64,000 nucleotides of DNA from NCBI GenBank assembly GCA_037176885.1, contig JAWWNJ010000154.1, positions 310,001-374,000 of the forward strand. The letters are read 5' to 3'. Positions 23,126-34,301 of the stretch are shown one piece after another. Within the stretch, counting starts at the first letter, position 1. Every line of letters begins with the position of its first letter. The position numbers and the translations under genes were made by a program. The notes beneath the pieces are model-generated. The model saw only the letters and a program-made list of their open reading frames with translations, ran no database searches and was not told the DNA's origin. The DNA is from Favolaschia claudopus. Taxonomy: Eukaryota; Basidiomycota; Agaricomycetes; Agaricales; Mycenaceae.

Positions 23126-23820
23126 CTATTTTGAAGCATCTAGGAACCGAGGACAAGGGCGTACACCGTCGGTTCTCTTCTCGAGGCCAAGCGAGAAGTC
23201 AACAGCTCGTACCGGTGTCCCGACCATGGTCCCAATCATGTACTCAATATGTGAAGGGCTTCTGGGGTTCAACTCTTCGAAATAAAACCCTGCGTGCCAT
23301 GTGAGTGGCGTTAGGCGCGTGCAGGGTCGTAAATTATACTAACCAAGGAGTTTCCAGCATGTTGCAGCTGCACAATTGATCTGGCCTGATAGGATGATTT
23401 CACACAGACGAAAAAAACAATGGGTGAGAAGGTTGCTACGGCAGTTCAAAAAATACACGGTGAGCTTGTCGATCCGCCCCCAACAATTGAACATGAGTCT
23501 ATCACAGCGTCCCTGAGCCCGGCAGACATTCGGCCTGCCGTATGACCAAAGTTTGGAAAATTCGTCTTCGAAATTGATAATCTGAACACAAAGTTCAATT
23601 TCACGAACGAAGGGACGAGCGGAGATTATGCATTGTCGCGGCTGAGGACAGGGGTGAGGGCTTGTCAGCTGGCCGCGGCACACCATATGCACCATGCTGA
23701 TCAGCCTGACCTTGCTTGAGCCGCGCTAGCATCGCTGCGAACTGCGAGTCTGTAGACCGGGACACCCGAACGAATTCATAGCCTCAGGGCACGACATCTC
23801 GTGGTCGGGTAGGAGGCCCG
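23126..23820 (-). CDS. Possible spliced gene or decaying gene fragment
   Basis: Low-confidence call. A terminal exon reading GFYFEELNPRSPSHIEYMIG...FSLGLEKRTDG and ending LDASK (TAG at 23126-23128) is open for about 58 codons. It joins through a clean intron (about 23287-23344, acceptor ACGCAG) to a frame ending CWKLL. Further upstream, a frame reading GYEFVRVSRSTDSQFAAMLARLKQG (23700-23780) also looks coding, but I could not link the pieces in one consistent frame. It may be a gene with more introns than I resolved, or a relic. No family recognised. Confidence 0.3.
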
Positions 23821-26800
23821 ATGCTACTGGATCTCTACAACTGTGAAAATGAGTCCACCTAATTCTTGGACGCTGCGTAGTGTAACTATCAATACGCGAC
23901 GACCACGTCAAGGTAATAAACGTACATCGTTGCACTTCGACTCATCCCGCGATAAGATGACCCCATGGGGATTCTGGCCGCGAAGGCGCACTTTCGCAAA
24001 AAATTGACGCTAGACCAACGTGCTACAAGATAGTTTGAAAAGAATTTTGTTGGTGATTGACCTGGCGACCAAATCGGACTTGAATCGGACCGTTCTGTTG
24101 TCGATCCTTGAATGATAAAATTTGAAATTTGAGCCCAGAGTGAGTCCTGCGGTATCTTCACGCGAATATTCCGACTCATCCGAGCTTATTGAGCTCTTGA
24201 CCCGAAAGAAAAGTGGCCAAAGCTCAGGCTTTGAACGAGAGAATCGGGTTCAAAGGTCAAGGCGACGCGAAGATCGGAACAACCGCGTAGGCCGAACCGG
24301 ATCCTCAAATCGTGCCACACTGGTACCCGCAAGCCGAAGACGTATCGGAGCTTGGGCTATCCTCCGGCAGCAGGGTTGTAGATTGGTAGAAGGGCGAACT
24401 GATGTGACTGTGACTCTGTCACACTTGGTTCGATTTCTACACCTTCGATATAGATCCCACTGCCAGCTGAGCTCAAATCAGGTCCTTGGTTGATTTTCCT
24501 ACCAGCAAGCAAGGTCTTTTTTATGGTAGCTCTACCTCGTGGCCTGGCGTGCATGCTCAGACCAAGTTCACTTCCGACGCTTGGACCAACAGCCTTCAAG
24601 AAGGACGCCAGTCCGCCAAATTCTCCGACCTCACGGCGGTAGCTTCAGTGTTGGATTTAATCTCAATGTTGGATGGCCGTCTCTAACGCGTCGTAACACC
24701 GCGGCGGCTACTCACCAAGACCCCTGTCTGGGGCCAGCACATGCAACTGCAGATACGAACACTTCATGATACACCAATGATACAAGCATAGCACCTCAAT
24801 CTAATCTGCGAGACAGCCTTCTACGGACCCACCAGACTCGTTTTTTCTCTGGTAGAACCGGGGAATTACTGCCACCGGCGCTACGGGCTTCTCTGCTTGT
24901 ATCTCTGCCCGTCGAGCTGGAACGATCATGCTAGAGTTGGAGTCTGCCTCGAAGGCTTTAACCGTTATACTACGCTTCCCTGCCGAGTTAACTCGAACTC
25001 TCCGATCGAACCGTTCCAGTCCACCGTCCATCCTGCTAGTAGGCGCCAGTCTAACAAACACGCCACTCTCAAATTTTGACGTTGCTTCTTTCATCTATGC
25101 CCACGCGATTCCAATTCTGGCTGCTTTGGCTAGTTATCCCACCCGCCATGATATGGTCTACTGGAGTCCATGCCTCGACACCGATTAAATCAACTTGAAG
25201 CACACTAGGCGCCATGGCCCATATTCTTCTCCCGCGCGCAGTCTGGTCATCCTTGGCGGTACTAAGCCTACCCCCGATGCAGCCCTTCTGACCAAGTCTT
25301 ACGGCTCTATCTCGTCCGATGTCAGAGCCAAGCAGAAACGAAATGCAACTCTGGGACATCGGTCCGGCCCTCCCAGCCAAATATTACGATTATGCTTCAT
25401 GCGTCATAATTTGCGCCCTCCCGCGACGCTGCGATGGCTAAATAACCTTTCATGCTAACCATCCTGTAGATCGAATCTTTATCATTATATTCTGACGTTG
25501 TTCGCGGAAGGCGATTGACCTGCCATGCAAGCCCGGGGCTGTCGGATTCGCGGGAGCTCGCCACCTCAACTGCATTTGATCTTGTATCGAGTGGGGCCGA
25601 CAGCGGATTTTCGAAGGAGAATCCTGAAGTTCAATGTTCGAAATTTCCAATCGCCACATTTTCACCCCATGAAACTGTTGGACCTATTTTATGCTGCTGA
25701 GAGAGTCGGTGAAGGTACTCGCTTACAGTTCAACTAGCGCGTTGCAAGTTCCGTGGTTGCGAAAGGTGTTGATAAGCACAACCAGCGTCGGCATAGACTC
25801 AGTTTTTTTTGTAGCCGTGAATTCTTCGAGCCTGGTAGGGAGCTGATGGGACTAGCTCCTTTCTGGCGCATATCCTTCTTCAAATCTGCGAGCAATTTTA
25901 CTTCAATGTGAGGCTCTTATAATCAACCGTACATTCATCATCGGGGAGAGTTTGGTTTTCGGCCATGGCGCTCCAGTTTATTGTGCTCAGTTTCATCCGA
26001 TCCGAAGATGTTTGCACGCAAAGTAAGCATCGCACACGGATCGCAATCGAGCGCAGATACTACACTTGTGATTGACCAACTATCGCCGTGCTGGCTATCG
26101 CTCCGCGAAGCAGGCTGCAAGCCACCGCTGTATTCTTGAATCGATTTGAGCTGGAAGCCTGCCTCGGGTAAAAATCCCAAGATAATTCAATAATCAACAT
26201 CAAAGATCAGGATTTTGTTCAACTATTTTTTTCATGCAATGAACTTGGTCTCCGTCTTCATTGTATCTTATCCGATACGGACAATACCAGTCGGCATGCA
26301 TCTAGGTATTTTATCAATGCCAAATTTGTCCTGGGCCGGATGTATGGTTCAACTAGCTTTTGATCAACATCATCCTCATTTCTAGTAGATGTGCAGAGAT
26401 GTACCACTATTATCTTTCTTTCACTCTCTACCCGACGCGAAAGTAGAGAATAAGCCTGAAGCACCCGAAGCCAGGCGTAGCCGTTGTTCTCGAAATTGTT
26501 GCGCGTCGGACAACACACACGGATTTCATACAGTAGGTATGCACCAAACGATGTACGAACCTAATCGCAGTCATTGCTTCAACTGCAATATTATACACAG
26601 TAAAAACTTCCTTACTTCCATCACTCGTGCTCGCCAGCGTGCACGCTCCACGTTGATTACGTTCGTTCGAGGTACCATAGTATCCGGTTCGATGTGTTGC
26701 CCTTCAGTCCGAAATGCTAACTGCGAGTCTGCGAAGTCGAAGAGCGTCGTTCAAGGTAACTGCAAGCAGCTGCGCGATCGTGCTCCCGCCAAACTGTTGT

Positions 26801-27211
26801 ATTTCATGGGTCGTGTCGTCCCCCGCCGTAGGGGAACGGAACGTTGCGTACAATGAATTTCAACGGCGAAGATGGTTGGATTCAGCTTGGAGGCGGTATA
26901 AGCTTGAACAAAAATACAACTTCCGTGAGACCCGGTGATGCAAAAGTCCTTCGGAACAACAGACGATTCATGGTTACGGTGGCGAAAAGAAACATCGGAC
27001 GTGAAAAGCGTGCTCTTTCGTCCATTCTTAGCCGTTCTGTCCCATGTCAAAAATTTGGAAGACCAAGTTTTGCACCCGATATCGATGAGAGACAAGATTT
27101 TGACCTTATATATAGATGAGTGAAAATTATGGCTTGAACCGACATGTTTGCTTTGGGATGGACACTCATCATGCGAACGGGCAAAGAGCAAGTCAAGAAA
27201 TTCATTCATCG
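23821..27211. other. Gene-poor region
   Basis: About 3.4 kb with many short frames on both strands (longest 165 codons, 26751-27248, antisense to the end of the CFAP20-domain gene) and no convincing exon chain. Frames at 24.5-25.4 kb stay open on both strands for 80-100 codons but match nothing I recognise, and no terminal repeats or transposase/reverse-transcriptase motifs are visible. Together with the flanking relic this may be old transposon or gene debris. Confidence 0.4.
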
Positions 27212-28178
27212 TCATCGGTACTCGTCGCCATAGAGCTCGAATTCCCAAGGCGCTTTTTTACTGGGACCACCTTGGCTAAACCAAATTCTTCTTAATCGAC
27301 ATGTTGCATATACTTTGACGTAGGAAGTATGGGAGAAGAACGCAGTAGGCATGGATGTTGGTAACGAGGCCGGCGTCAGCGGGCCTTGAGTCCCGCGGGG
27401 TAGGAGGGATGAAGACCCGAAATGGGGGAGATACGTGGGAAGGTGTAAGGTGACCGTAGCCCAAGCAGTGAGGGGACGGGAAGAGATCGGGGGGAACGAT
27501 AGCGGAAGATGAAGAATGGGAGGCGACCAAGGTTTCGTAGGGAGTTTCAGCCGTGGCTCTTTCTGAGGACAAATTCAATCAGCCATAAGAAAAGATGTGT
27601 GGAACGGTATTTTTGACGAGATCTCCAGCCAGGAAGCCGCAGACGTGTGAATAAAAAAATCACCTGGAATGTCGAGAGACGCACGATACCGACATGGCCA
27701 GACCGATCAACCAGGCCGATTTCGAACGACCACTCCCTTCCTAAATCTCGAACCTGAATGTGGACCCAAGGATGCGTCAAGCCTAGGGAGAAGCTGGCAG
27801 GCTCTGAGTGCATGGAATCATACGGCGGACAACGGATGTAAGTCGTGCGCAGAGTGGGAGATTGGATATGAAGCACTCGTTGAGAGAGACCAAGGCCCGA
27901 GCTGCCGCTAGTAGACTGATATTAACAGCGGGCCCCAGAGCTGCGTTGAGCTGCTCAGTTTACCTTTCCTCAGATGCATCGGAATCTTCTCCGATCGGCG
28001 GTGAAATTGGAACCGCTGGAGCAGGAGGCACAGGAAGCGAAGTTTTGTCAATGAGTAGATGAATAAAAGAATCCGAAGGCAGGGCCGAATCGCAGGAAGT
28101 ACCGAAGAGACCGAGAGGATTTGAACCCGTTGAGGAAAATATCGACACTATTTCTGGCTGAACGGTATTCATGAACAT
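27212..28178 (-). CDS. CFAP20/DUF667-domain protein
   Basis: Member of the CFAP20 (DUF667) family, whose animal and protist members sit in cilia and, in human cells, also act in the nucleus. The start at 28178 (MFMNTVQPEIVSIFSSTGSN) matches the family N-terminus (MFxNxVQ...SxxGSxPL). Exon 2 (acceptor at about 27915) carries RVLHIQSPTLRTTYIRCPP and WVHIQVRDLGREWSFEIGLV, aligning with the family's TTYIxCP and FEV strands. A third exon (after an intron of about 107 nt ending GTCCTCAG) reads KPWSPPILHLPLSF and ends SYVKVYATCRLRRIWFSQGG...ELYGDEYR, stop at 27212-27214; the YATCRLRRIWFS segment corresponds to the family's HANCRIRRVYFS. About 250 residues. An acidic/Pro-rich insertion (residues 50-75) is extra. 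Shares a 114-bp divergent promoter with PIG-P. Confidence 0.82.
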
Positions 28179-28292
28179 CGTGGTTGAAGTTCAAGATGCG
28201 AACAAACACTGAACAAATAGGCCACTCAATAAGTCGGATCATTCGGGCCGGAACTGCTTGTGCAAAACCCGACCAGCGCATCGACGCTCGAG
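28179..28292. promoter_or_regulatory. 114-bp divergent promoter between the CFAP20-domain gene and PIG-P
   Basis: The two ATGs face away from each other across 114 bp. No TATA box is seen. Short spacing implies shared regulation of the two genes. Confidence 0.55.
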
Positions 28293-28862
28293 ATGCACGA
28301 CAATCCCACCTCTCCACTTTCTCCAGTAGCCCAGTTTCCTCCAATTCCTTTCCCTGAATATCGCAATCGTGCTCCAGAATTTTACGGCTTTGTCGCTTGG
28401 ACTTCCACTTCGTTTCTATACTTTGCCTATCTTCTCTGGGCCTTTTTGCCGGACGAGTACATCCAATGGCTCGGAATCACCTGGTACCCAAATCGGTGAG
28501 CTCCAATATTCTCCACAGTCGAAATAAATTACATATTTTGCAGGGAATGGGCCGTGCTTTTCCCCGCCTGGTCAATAGTTGTCGTGTTACTCACGTATTT
28601 CGCGTACTTCGCTCTCGCATTGTATGGAACGCCGGCGTTCTCTGACCTGAGCTCTATCATCGGTATCTATGTCATTCTGAGATGTTCACCCGTGTTAAAT
28701 TACATCCCAGATTCCCGAGCACATTTACCGCCCATCAATCTGGAGCGCAACCCGTATCTCCAGTACGCCGACCCCTCCACTGTTCCGGACCTATACGACA
28801 TTCCTATCGGATTGGTCAATCGCGTATGCTATGGTTCACCTCCGAATCGCGCGGCGGACTAG
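28293..28862 (+). CDS. GPI19: GPI-GlcNAc transferase subunit PIG-P
   Basis: Small subunit of the ER enzyme that adds GlcNAc to phosphatidylinositol, the first step of GPI-anchor synthesis. After a Pro-rich N-terminus starting MHDNPTSPLSP, the first PIG-P membrane hairpin is EFYGFVAWTSTSFLYFAYLL and the second is LFPAWSIVVVLLTYFAYFAL. The C-terminal family signature DPSTVPDLYDIPIGLVNRV is followed by a stop at 28860-28862. Introns at about 28496-28543 and 28663-28711 join in frame. About 155 residues. The ATG at 28293 was chosen; the in-frame codon upstream at 28260 is GTG. Divergent partner: the CFAP20-domain gene. Confidence 0.93.
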
Positions 28863-30659
28863 TTACCGACAGGCGTAGATTCTGTACGAGTCACTTCCAA
28901 TTCAAATGGCTTCGAACAATTTTTCTCGCTTGCAGTTCAGCCAGTGCAATTCTGCCCTTCTACTGCCATCGTAATTTGCAATACAATTCATCATACCGTC
29001 AAGAGGGAAGCGAAAGGTCAAACATGATATGTGGAGGACCAAGGTCATTGATGGCGTCCCGCGATTCTTGGCCTCCAAACATGGGGTAAAGGTGTGCCTC
29101 GATAGTAAGTGAATTTCTAATCATCTTACCTACTATTGCGAACTACTTATAGAAGACTTTCAACCACTTAGACTGGCGTGAAAATGTCTGTGAAATTTGG
29201 TCTCACAGTTGATCTCAGCTTGAAAAGCCAGCATGTTGCATTACTTGAATCAACGCATGTTTCGTCTGGTACTTCTGAATCTCAACACCGGGAAAGAAGT
29301 CTATAAGGTAACGGGTTCAATTCCAGAGGGATTTCCGACCGTCAAAACACATTAGCACATGAATTCCAACTCCGCGATCCGGAAGAGCTCGGACTCGGAA
29401 GCTACCAGTGTTATAGAAGATCTATCGACCATCAACGTCTGACTTGATGAGACTATAAAGCTGTTGGCTGCTTGCCTTTCTTGGGCGACAAAAAAGGATC
29501 AACATCCTTCGTAGATTATTCATAGGGTTCAACGATCCGCGGTTTGATAGTGTACTTGAGAACGCCGTGACGATGTAGTAGATTTGGCCGGGGCCAGCAG
29601 GAAATGACGCGCGGCCAGCTTGTGGATTCGAATTCGCAGGAGCGGGAGCAATGGTAGGAGTGAACTCTCCGGTCAGCTGAAGTTCTGAATGTCAACCCAT
29701 GTTCGCGGATTACATAGAATCTTCACGAACGACGAAGCACTCGCAGCCTCCGAGTCGCAGGAGATGTACATCATTGATGTACAAGCCAAAGAACCAAAAC
29801 AGAATTTCTCAATTATCAGCTCATGTCACAGTTTGTGGAGTGTTGGAACGTTTGTGGAGGTCAAAGCAGCCTCGAACCGACGGCAGCGCGCCAGAGTATT
29901 TGCAGACTTTCAGGCCAGGTGTACAAGCACCCAGGGTGCCAGAAAGTTTCGATCTCAGGTCAAAAAACCAGAATGGTGGCTGGCAGAACCAACGGAGAAT
30001 TCTGATTATCAGCCCATGTTTGTGGCTTAGTGGAATTTAAATCCGTGTCGTCGAAGTCGCGAAGCCTCAAAGCGGTCCGGGAGGGATAGACACCCGGGCC
30101 CGGCCAGCGGCTTAGGGCATGTACATATTTGGTTTCGTACATCCAGCGCCGGAAGCTTTTCTGTGGAGCCGATTGGGAGCTTAACGAAATAAAACAAGAA
30201 CTGCACGGAGAAATGAAAACGTGCAGACAGTTGGCGGACAGATAGTGACAGGCACAATATATATATATGTGCCCACGCTTGAGGCCTGAGGAGTCACATT
30301 TTTTGTGGTTATGCGGGACTTGTGCCATGACCGTCATTTCGATATATTCTTTCTTCACGCGACCTCTCGCGAGACGGCTGTGAGTGCGTAGAGTTCGAAA
30401 CCACACGATACATTAGCAAAATAGGTAGAAGTACTCAATCGATGCACCTAGGCTTTCCCAGCAGCAGAAAATACTAGCCACTTGCCAGTTTCAAATTCCG
30501 GATCCGAAATACCGAACTTGGTCTTGATATCGATTTCCCCTGCCAAGCACGGTTATTTTGGGCATTCTAGATGATTGGATAGCGTGCATACACTCATACG
30601 AACAGCTCGTGAAGCTATCTGAGAATTTTGAATACACTTGAACTCTCTGTGAAAAAAAA

Positions 30660-30880
30660 AAGCACAAGAATTCCGTGCGATTTTCGTAGCAGCTCCAAAA
30701 CATAGGCTGTGCACCATTGATGATGTGAGTGACTCAATCATTGTAGAGTCTAGACAGCGGGGAAGTTCCAAACATCGTCGAGTGCTGAGCTATTGTGGGC
30801 AACGTTGAGGCGATAAACGTATTGGATTCGGCGCTCTGCGGATTTTTACAGGATGGCCGAAGTAGCCGCAGGAATATGTG
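30660..30880 (+). repeat. Diverged direct repeat, copy 1
   Basis: Shares collinear anchors with copy 2 about 350 bp downstream: TTCCGTGCG (30671), AGCTCCAAAA (30691), AGCGGGGAA (30756), CGGCGCTC (30829) and CAGGATGGCCGA (30849). Between anchors the copies differ heavily by substitutions and small indels, so the duplication is old. Confidence 0.55.
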
Positions 30881-31009
30881 CGAAACGAGATGCGGACACG
30901 AAATGAGGCTTGAGTGTCGTTAAAACTATAAATTGAGATAGTCCTCGTAAATTGGGAGCTGTTTCGAAGAGGATCCGAGAGCACTCAGACTCTTGGGCGG
31001 AAGAAAAAT

Positions 31010-31230
31010 GTCATGTCAATTTCCGTGCGGGTTCCTCGCTAGCTCCAAAAACTCATTGGCCGTGAAAATTTCCCTGCTGTGAATTAGACTTGTTCATGAG
31101 CCTTTTGGTCAACGTGAGACAGAGAGCGGGGAACATTGAGATTTGAGCCTCACCTCCCCGCGTCCTTCCTGCATTTTTCGGCGCTCCCGCAGGATGGCCG
31201 AGCTCGCCGGACAGTGGGGTTTTAGAGTCG
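31010..31230 (+). repeat. Diverged direct repeat, copy 2
   Basis: Partner of copy 1: TTCCGTGCG (31021), AGCTCCAAAA (31041), AGCGGGGAA (31125), CGGCGCTC (31179), CAGGATGGCCGA (31190). Offsets to copy 1 are 350, 350, 369, 350 and 341, which argues against chance. Element type unknown. Confidence 0.55.
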
Positions 31231-32196
31231 AGTCATCTTCGCCTTTACGCCTCGACCAATGAAAATGACTGTTTTACGAGCGAATCCGACTTGCAATCTA
31301 AGCTCAGCTAGAATTCAGCGCAGAGGTCTAGAATGGATAAAATTATCGTTACACTAGAACCGAGTCGATACCTGGTTCTCGGCAAAGCTCCGCTGGTAAA
31401 GGGCGCCGGCGAGGATCGTGCCGTTGTATTTAGGTTGATAACTCCAGGATTCACACAGGAATGTTAGTTCTGCTCTTGTTGTGTTTTCCCGAAACCTGTC
31501 CGACAGTGCCTCTTGAGTCGAGCCTAGTGCTGCGGCAGGGGTCTGCCATGGGAGAGTGCGAAATGCGCGCAGCAAGTAATGGCGCAATTAAGTATGTACC
31601 GTACGATGATCGGTTACGAGTACAAGCTTGGGAAAGGTCTCCACATCGAAGCAGTGGAGTTGAAATACTGATCGCTTGGTAGATCCTCCGAGCTTGAATA
31701 TCTGGGGAGTCGGGGTAAGTGGGTGAGTTGTTGGAATGATCGGCAATTTCCGTCCTGCCAATTCAAGCCAGTCGTGACGAGTTCGTGACATGGGATGTCA
31801 CACGCTCTGAAATTTCGCTACAGTGCAAAGCCGTGTGTTTTGACTCGCCCACGCCTCCCCCAGTCTGACATTGCCAAATAGAGAAATACTTACCAAATGT
31901 AGTAATGGGCGGGAGAGCTAGTGGTGGATGTACCATACCAATTTGCATGTTTTGCTGTGGTCACTCTCGTCGATTGGTATGTGGTATGCTTCTCTTGATT
32001 TCTGAGGTGCGCGGAGGGCATGGGTTCGAACCCGCCGGCACTCTTTTACCTTTTCGAAGGTGTTTAATTTTCCTTTTTGGTACACCGTACTTTTTCCCTG
32101 GCGAGTCCCTTGTTTCCGAGCCTGAATAAGATGTGTTTGGTGCCTTCTCCTCTTCTCAACTCTTCTCAATAATTCTACAGAGCAGCACATCATCAA

Positions 32197-32961
32197 TATG
32201 GCGGTCAGTTTGTAGTTTTAATCAAATTCGTATAAAGTGTGATTTTGGGGTAGAAAATGTCAAAAACGAAGACATACACAAGATAACTTACCTTGCTATC
32301 TTTTCACCGCAGTGTGTAAAGCTCTTGACGGCGAAGTGTAAAAACTTTTTGTGTTCGAGTGTAAAAAGTTTGTGTCGGTCCGAGCTCCGATGGCTGTACA
32401 CTTTGATGATGAATTGATCTCTAACTCGGCATGTGGACTTCAACAGAGCTTTGTTCAACTCGGTTTACTGCTGCCTTTGAGATTGGCCTGTCAGCTCATG
32501 AAGGGAGTAGACACTGCTGCTTAGGCTGTATTTTGAGCTGGAAGAGGGGGCAGCAACAACCCAAGGTGTTGATTTAGGTCCCCTCCTCCAGTGCATTTGT
32601 CACAATCTTAGGTTGAGTGCCACCCCTTGAGTTAGAAAAAGCAAGTTTAAAGCTCCTTTATATGGATCTGTGTACTGGCCCTACCTGAGCAAGAAATACT
32701 ACCTAGCCCCCCACTGAATGCAATAGGTTGAATATTTCAACATCTCGGCCATCACCTCGCATCAAATACGCAGCCACCGGACTTCGGACCGACGCAAACT
32801 TTTTACACTCGCACACGAAAACTTTCTACTCTACGCGAGTGAAAGTTTTTAAACTTGTAAACAAAAGTTGAGTTTTTGAGGATTTTTGCATTTTTTTTCT
32901 ACTTTAGCTCAGAATGTACTTTTTATACAGATTTGATTAAAACGACAGATTGACCGCCATA
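32197..32961. mobile_element. MITE-like non-autonomous DNA transposon with about 200-bp terminal inverted repeats
   Basis: 765 bp. The left arm (32197-32396) and the right arm (32771-32961, read on the minus strand) both begin TATGGCGGTCA, share TTTTAATCAAAT and GTATAAA within the first 40 bases (35 of 40 identical by eye), and share GAGTGTAAAAAGTTTG and GTCGGTCCGA near their inner ends. The element is flanked by the 6-bp direct repeat CATCAA (32191-32196 and 32962-32967), a likely target-site duplication. The 374-bp centre has no transposase-like frame. A-rich palindromic motifs lie inside each arm. Superfamily not assigned: 6 bp is unusual for the common TIR superfamilies. Confidence 0.85.
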
Positions 32962-32967
32962 CATCAA

Positions 32968-34146
32968 ACCTACCACAAACACTGTTTGAAGTCAGTTTAT
33001 TGAGCTCTTCTTGGGAAGCAAAATGAGCATTCATTATAACCATCCCAATCTATCACTGACCTCAAGGAATGCCCCAGGGCTCCATTGGGAATAACTCAGT
33101 CTCCTCAAATGTCAAAACATTCGATGAAAGTACCGAAAATTTCCTTTTTTGGACAAAAATATCTTTCAGTGTGAAGGTGTGGACCGAATTGTTGCTCCAC
33201 AATAGTAATATGCTTCTCAAGCGCCTTAAGTCCAAGTGACACGCCATTTGAACTTGAAAAACGCGTCTAAGACGCGTCAGACTGACAAACGTAAGGACTG
33301 ACACGTGGTGGGAAAGCGTGCCGTAATGTCAGACTGGGGGAGGCCAAGGGGGGTTGTGTGTTTTCCTGCAGTGGCGGATTTTTTTTGCGGTTTCTCTTCG
33401 TTTGAACGACATCATCTTCGCCAAAGAGATGAGTCCTACTTATCACAGTGCGCTGCAAGCATTAGCCTGAAAAGAATCGTTATCAAGCCCCAAGTTAGTA
33501 GCCCCGGCCCCCGAACTAGTCTAGAATTCGGCTGGTGTGGCATGCAATGTCACGCAGGCCACATATAGCGGGCAATTCATTTTTTCACCCCGAAAGTGAA
33601 CGTTGTTCGTTGACCTGTGTTCAGAATCGTCAAAATGATGTCAGGTACCCCAAGACTTTACACCGACCTCCATGAGCCTATAATAATTTCTACGACCCTC
33701 TGCGCTAGGGCACGACGATCTGCATGCTGCAGAATATCACTGTCGCCGCGTTCCCATATTATTTTGACCGCATTTTTTTCTGCGCGTCAGATTGCTTCGG
33801 GCATGGTTTGACTCTGCGAGATTGCAATCTGAGCAACGTAACGTACGAGACTGCGGAGAGGCTGGAGAGGGCTTCATTGGAGTGGGCGTGTGGTTAGTTT
33901 AAAAACGGTGGGTTCTCCAAGTTCCATGATTCCTAGGCGGAATAACGAGCATTAGAGAACTCCGGATGGGAACGATCATAGTGTGCTATCCGGCAATAGG
34001 ACGATTCTTGACTTTGTTTTCATTGGTTCAGTCCACTGCCAGTTCCGTCAGTTGCACGATGAGATCCCACATAAGAACAGAAAATTACAAGTCAGATGTA
34101 CCTTTACGTCGTCGGTGGATAACCAATTTCCCCGTAGGTGTGTGTG
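32968..34146. other. Intergenic region between the MITE and the zinc-finger gene
   Basis: About 1.2 kb. A minus-strand frame at 33062-33304 has a leucine-rich, protein-like composition but no ATG at its start and no splice partner. Nothing else is supportable. Confidence 0.4.
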
Positions 34147-34152
34147 TATAAA
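34147..34152 (+). promoter_or_regulatory. Putative TATA box of the plus-strand C2H2 gene
   Basis: TATAAA 150 bp upstream of the ATG at 34302, preceded by a GT-rich run. Position suits a fungal TATA element with a 5' UTR of about 100 nt. Confidence 0.45.
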
Positions 34153-34301
34153 GGGCTGAGCGTGGGCCTGCAAGTATTCTCACGTTATAGCTCTACAAAA
34201 GCCCGTGCTTTGGACCATCTTGACCCCGAACCACCACCACCCCCACAAATCGTCCTCATCGTGTCTGTCGTCTAGCTCCGAGTGAGCGCAAGGCCAGGCC
34301 A

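Larger units (their letters stand above)
28863..32190. other. Gene-poor region with diverged repeats
   Basis: About 3.3 kb without a supportable gene. Plus-strand frames near 29.7-30.0 kb and minus-strand frames near 30.0-30.4 and 31.4-31.9 kb are under 150 codons, without motifs. A diverged direct repeat lies at 30.66-31.23 kb (separate entry). A short (AT)n run is at 30259-30268. Confidence 0.45.

Noticed and set aside
24801..25380. Open frames on both strands, considered as a transposon relic
   Set aside because: No reverse transcriptase, integrase or transposase motif and no terminal repeats could be seen. Left as unexplained.
26751..27248. 165-codon minus-strand open frame
   Set aside because: It overlaps the end of the CFAP20-domain gene in another frame and shows no family motif or splice partner.
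32020..32045. GGGTTCGAACCC, resembling a tRNA T-arm/B box
   Set aside because: It is a simple palindrome. No matching acceptor stem, D arm or anticodon arm is found within 100 bases on either strand.
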